This document shows, in pieces, positions 33,643 to 36,907 of a DNA stretch of 36,907 nt; position 1 is the first letter of the stretch, and the number at the start of each line of letters is the position of its first letter. Source of the stretch: Rhodothermia bacterium (GTDB lineage Bacteria > Bacteroidota > Rhodothermia > Rhodothermales > JABDKH01); contig JAHHLP010000570.1 in assembly GCA_018679295.1 (NCBI GenBank), forward strand, positions 1-36,907, in the 5' to 3' direction. The position numbers and the translations under genes are program-made. A model generated the notes under the pieces. It was not told the origin of the DNA, did no database searches, and saw nothing but the letters and a program-made list of their open reading frames with translations.

Positions 33643-34842
33643 TCATGCAATCAGACTGGCCATCCAGCCGAGCAGAGCCCCTCCACCGACGAGCCACGGC
33701 GCACCGAGCCGAAACCGAAAGAAGGCGACCGCAGCCGCCACGATGACGACCGCGGCGGGCAGGGAGGTTAGCGTGGCGCGAGCAAGCTCGATCGTGACGG
33801 CCAGCATGAGTCCTACCGCTGCGACATTCACTGCGTCGAGGAAGGCTGACGCCCACACCGACTCGCGCAGCCTGGGAATGATGGGATTCAGAATCAGGAC
33901 GAAGAAGAACGAGGGGAGAAAGATGCCAAGCGTTGCAACGACAGCTCCGGCGGGTCCGTCCACCAGGTAACCGATAAAGGTGGATGTTGACAGCACTGGA
34001 CCCGGAGTGAACTGCCCGATCGCGATCGCATCCAGCAGCTGCCCCTCGGTCAGCCATCCGTAATCATTCACCAGCCCGCCCTCGAGAAAGGCGACGAGCA
34101 CGTATCCACTTCCGTACAGGATCGCTCCGATTTTCAGAAAGAAGAGGCCCAGCTTCCACGTCGACACGGCGACGCCTGCGCCCGCAGCAGCCGCCCCGGC
34201 TGCTACGGCAGTGCTGTCCTGAAAGAGAATAGGCAGAAAGCGAGCCGCGGTGTCCGTCTTCGGTGAACCGCTCACGCGCAACCATACCATCCCCACAATG
34301 CCGCCGACCAGCAAAGCCGTCACCTCATTCGTACCGAAGAGAGACGCAGCACCCACAGCCAGGCCAATAACACCCAGGCGCCAACCCGTCACTGCCTGCC
34401 GGCCGAGCCGCCACAAGGCGCCCGCAATGATAACGATTACAGCCGGCTTGATTCCCACGAGAAAGGGCTCTACTTCCGGTAGAGCGCCGTACCTGACGTA
34501 GAGCCAAGCTAGCCCCGCCGTAAGCGTAACTGCCGGCAGAATGAATGACGCTCCGGCCGTAAACAACCCCGGCCAGCCGGCCCTTTCGTAACCGAGGTGC
34601 ATCGTCATTTCAGTCGAATTCGGGCCAGGAATCAGATTGGTGGCGCCGACCAGATCAAGGAAGTGTTCTCGACCCACCCAGCGACGACGGACAACGAACT
34701 CGTCCTCCATCATTGCGATGTGTGCTGCGGGACCTCCAAAGGCAACAACGCCAAGACGGAGAAAAAGGCGCGCGATCTCTCCAAGCGGACCGCGCCTGCC
34801 GCCATCCACCGAGCCCGAAACGTCTTCCGATTCGCCGGTCAT
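33643..34842 (-). CDS. chrA: Chromate transporter, CHR family
   Basis: Inner-membrane protein of 399 aa in the CHR family, which exports chromate or, in some members, related oxyanions. It has the two homologous halves of long-chain members. The first has FGGPAAH (35-41) and NLIPGPNSTE (69-78). The second begins about residue 225 with GAILYGSGYVLVAFLEGG and IGQFTPGPVLSTSTFIGYLV. Roughly ten hydrophobic segments are visible. An acidic N-terminal tail of about 20 residues precedes the first. The ATG overlaps the xthA stop by 4 nt (ATGA), so the two are translationally coupled. Pairing with a DNA-repair exonuclease fits a chromate- or oxidant-stress role, but that is inference; substrate cannot be read from sequence. 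Confidence 0.92.
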   Translation of the reverse strand: MTGESEDVSGSVDGGRRGPLGEIARLFLRLGVVAFGGPAAHIAMMEDEFVVRRRWVGREHFLDLVGATNLIPGPNSTEMTMHLGYERAGWPGLFTAGASFILPAVTLTAGLAWLYVRYGALPEVEPFLVGIKPAVIVIIAGALWRLGRQAVTGWRLGVIGLAVGAASLFGTNEVTALLVGGIVGMVWLRVSGSPKTDTAARFLPILFQDSTAVAAGAAAAGAGVAVSTWKLGLFFLKIGAILYGSGYVLVAFLEGGLVNDYGWLTEGQLLDAIAIGQFTPGPVLSTSTFIGYLVDGPAGAVVATLGIFLPSFFFVLILNPIIPRLRESVWASAFLDAVNVAAVGLMLAVTIELARATLTSLPAAVVIVAAAVAFFRFRLGAPWLVGGGALLGWMASLIA

Positions 34843-35621
34843 TCCTGGATCTCAAACTCGGCGACGACGGGAGCATGATCTGACGGCTTCTTGCCCTTGC
34901 GCTCATCCCGATCTACGTAGGCATCGACGCACGTGTCTGCAAGCTTCTTCGTAGCCAGAACATGGTCAATCCGAAGCCCGTCCCCCTTCGGAAAGGCCAG
35001 CCGCCGATAATCCCACCACGAGAACGGACCTTCGCCGTCATGGTGCATACGAATCGTGTCCACGAGTCCCCAGTCGATGAGGCTCTGAAGACGCTCCCGA
35101 CCACCCTCGTGACACAGAACCGATTCTCTCCACTTGTCCGGGTTCGCTACGTCCCGCTCCTCCGGAGCAACGTTGAAGTCGCCCCCGATGGCGACCCTCT
35201 TGTTCTTCGTCAGATTCTCGTCGAGATACTTCCTGAAGCGGGACAGCCAGTCGAGTTTGTACTCCCACTTGTCGGAGCCTACCTCGCGGCCATTGGGCAC
35301 GTAAACGGACACCACGTCGATCCCATAGGTTGACGCCTTGATCACGCGCGCCTGGGGGTCATCAACGCCATCCCCCATTCCGCTGCTGATGTCAGAGATC
35401 TCCTTACGGCTTAGGATTGCGACCCCGTTGTAGGTTCGCTGACCGTGAGCGGCGGCGTTGTAGCCTGCATCGGCGAGCGCTTCGGCGGGAAAAGCCTCGT
35501 CGGTAACCTTAAGCTCCTGCAGACACACAACGTCGGGCTCGGCCTTGTCCAGCCACACGAGGAGCCGTTCGAGTCTGGCCTTGACAGAGTTCACGTTCCA
35601 CGTTGCAACCTTTATTGCCAT
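34839..35621 (-). CDS. xthA: Exodeoxyribonuclease III
   Basis: AP endonuclease and 3'-5' exonuclease for base-excision repair, cytoplasmic, 260 aa. All EEP-fold residues are present: N9 (TWNVNS), E36 (LQELK), Y107 with VYVPNG, D148/N150 (GGDFNVAPEERDV), the FSWWDYR substrate loop (200-206), D219/H220 (IDHVLAT) and D248/H249 (SDHAPV). Length and motif spacing match ExoIII/ExoA. The ATG at 35621 lies 5 nt after the stop of the TonB-dependent receptor upstream, and the stop overlaps chrA by 4 nt. It is distinct from the secreted EEP enzyme at 20305, which has a signal peptide and sorting domain. Confidence 0.96.
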   Translation of the reverse strand: MAIKVATWNVNSVKARLERLLVWLDKAEPDVVCLQELKVTDEAFPAEALADAGYNAAAHGQRTYNGVAILSRKEISDISSGMGDGVDDPQARVIKASTYGIDVVSVYVPNGREVGSDKWEYKLDWLSRFRKYLDENLTKNKRVAIGGDFNVAPEERDVANPDKWRESVLCHEGGRERLQSLIDWGLVDTIRMHHDGEGPFSWWDYRRLAFPKGDGLRIDHVLATKKLADTCVDAYVDRDERKGKKPSDHAPVVAEFEIQE

Positions 35622-35626
35622 TCGTA

Positions 35627-36907
35627 CTAGAGGTCGATCTGCAGCTTGAGTGTAACGCTACGTGGCGGTGCGAGCAGGGCTGGTCGCTCGAGGTAGTAGT
35701 AGTCGAATACATTCGACAGAATCACTGAGGCGGTAAGGCCCTTCCATCGGGCGATTGCCCGGGCGTCCGTCACGTGCGTAGTCTCAAGAACGCTTGCATC
35801 CGGCACGAAGATGGCGAAATCGGAATCAATTTTGTCCGGAATGCTCGCGTAGCGATAGTCTATCCCCGCGTCGAGCCAGCGGGTTAGCTTTGCTGTCGCA
35901 CCGGTAACGATGAGGTGCTTTGGACGGTAGGGCAGGTCCTCGCCTTCCGCGTCTTCCGTGTCGAGGTAGGTATAACCAAACGTTACGCGCACGCGCTCCG
36001 CAAGCGCGACGCCGGACAGCGTCACCTCAAGCCCGGCGATCCGGCTTTCGTCGAGATTCACAAACTGGAATCCCACGACGCGTTCGCCTTCGCTCGATAC
36101 CCCATTCACAAATCGCGGTTCAATGAGATCGTCGTACGTGTTCCAGAATGCCGCCACATCCCACTCGAGCCCCTGCAGAATGCTTCCCGTCGCCAACCAC
36201 CCTCGAAGCCCGCCCTCAATGCTGGAACTTGTCTCCGGCTTGAGCCGAGGGTTTCGGAAGATGGGAATGAAGCTTTGATCATCGGTGAAGCGCTCGGCGA
36301 GACTTGGAACGCGAAAGCCCATCCCGCCCGCCAATCGTGCTACAAGACCATCTCCAAACGACTGCGAAACGGCGACCTTCGGGCTCAGGCGGGTGACCGT
36401 TTCGGTCGCATCAACACGGTACAGGTCGTATCGCAGGCCGGCCACCAGAGCCGCACTCCGGGTGAGGTCGGTTTCCCACTGACCGAAAGCAGCAACCTCG
36501 GGTTGACTACCCAACTCGTCGCCGTCGCGTGTCCGGAAGAACGACGAGCGTGTGGTGTTCGCGTCAAAGCTGGTTCCTGCGGTGATCGTACCCGCGCGAG
36601 CGAGCGTGGCGGAGTACTGGACCTCACCACCGTATCGAAGTCCCCACGTCCCATCGCTGAGTGGCTTGACCTCACCGGTGTCGTCATCAATCGGTCGAAT
36701 CACGGTTCCGAAGAGTCGCAGGCGACCCGTTACAAGTGAGTTGGAGCTCGCGAAGAACCGCAGTGTCGGGAGAAAGCTGAATTGGTTCGAGAAGTTGTCA
36801 TTGGAGCCCGTGGGCACCGATGACTGCGTGATGGAAAGCGAGCCAGGATTGAGCGCGTCGGTAAGACCGTTCCAAAACAGGAAGCTGTCCTTCTCGCGAA
36901 ACAGCGC
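35627..36907 (-). CDS. TonB-dependent receptor, C-terminal barrel part (5' end beyond window)
   Basis: The reading frame is open from the right window edge to a stop at 35627, giving 426 residues of the C-terminal beta-barrel of an outer-membrane receptor. The GTG at 36817 is internal, not a start. Barrel hallmarks: alternating amphipathic strands, GFRVPSLAERFTDD (a conserved barrel motif in BtuB/FepA-like receptors), NPRLKPETSSSIEGGLRG, and a C-terminal block with WLDAGIDYRY, SVILSNVFDYYYLERP and a final strand SVTLKLQIDL. The plug and TonB box are outside the window, so the ligand class (cobalamin, siderophore, metal) cannot be named. It lies 5 nt upstream of xthA and probably shares its transcript. 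Confidence 0.92.
   Translation of the reverse strand, partial: ALFREKDSFLFWNGLTDALNPGSLSITQSSVPTGSNDNFSNQFSFLPTLRFFASSNSLVTGRLRLFGTVIRPIDDDTGEVKPLSDGTWGLRYGGEVQYSATLARAGTITAGTSFDANTTRSSFFRTRDGDELGSQPEVAAFGQWETDLTRSAALVAGLRYDLYRVDATETVTRLSPKVAVSQSFGDGLVARLAGGMGFRVPSLAERFTDDQSFIPIFRNPRLKPETSSSIEGGLRGWLATGSILQGLEWDVAAFWNTYDDLIEPRFVNGVSSEGERVVGFQFVNLDESRIAGLEVTLSGVALAERVRVTFGYTYLDTEDAEGEDLPYRPKHLIVTGATAKLTRWLDAGIDYRYASIPDKIDSDFAIFVPDASVLETTHVTDARAIARWKGLTASVILSNVFDYYYLERPALLAPPRSVTLKLQIDL

Noticed and set aside
35915..36739. 274-aa plus-strand ORF opposite the TonB receptor
   Set aside because: Antisense shadow of a clear beta-barrel frame; no recognisable domain or start signal.

Overview
The window is GC-rich, densely coded bacterial chromosome. 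It looks like a member of the Rhodothermota/Bacteroidota line (Rhodothermales-like, by inference). The reasons are type IX secretion (T9SS) C-terminal sorting domains ending in short basic tails, a PorV/PorQ-family outer-membrane protein, a TonB receptor with an N-terminal carboxypeptidase-regulatory-like domain, and many lipoproteins. I see no rRNA, tRNA, CRISPR array, transposase or phage gene. The taxonomic call rests on these families only.

Left part (1-8021). A cation diffusion facilitator (zinc-type) overlaps glpD, the aerobic glycerol-3-phosphate dehydrogenase. Convergent to them is a soluble histidine kinase with a C-terminal receiver. Next come an exported, probably lipid-anchored SAM-methyltransferase-like protein and, divergent from it, a large membrane hybrid kinase (Cache-like sensor, HAMP, PAS, GAF, HisKA, HATPase, receiver). 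The two kinases carry closely related receivers. An intergenic block of REP-like palindromic repeats follows (8022-8373).

Middle part (8566-21513, all + strand). This is a seven-gene cell-surface cluster: two large secreted proteins with sorting-type C-termini, a lipoprotein, a TonB-dependent receptor and a PorV/PorQ-like barrel (the last three joined by stop/start overlaps), a beta-propeller lipoprotein, and a secreted endonuclease/exonuclease/phosphatase-fold hydrolase with its own sorting domain. OB-fold-like modules in one large protein plus the secreted nuclease-like enzyme suggest work on extracellular nucleic acid or another phosphodiester/phosphate substrate. That is inference.

Right-middle part (33521 down to 21641, all - strand). 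A DNA-end-processing operon runs addB, addA, yhaO (SbcD-like nuclease), yhaN (SbcC-like membrane ATPase). AddAB is the RecBCD-type recombination machine, and YhaO/YhaN are a second DNA-end nuclease pair. Upstream are a 69-aa helical protein with its own terminator and a 30-aa single-span membrane microprotein. Downstream are a possible small ORF, a short collagen-like lipoprotein, and a 62-aa protein closed by a clear intrinsic terminator.

Right edge (36907 down to 33643, - strand). A TonB-dependent receptor cut by the window edge, xthA (exonuclease III) and chrA (chromate transporter) are packed with 5-nt and -4-nt junctions and probably form one transcript.
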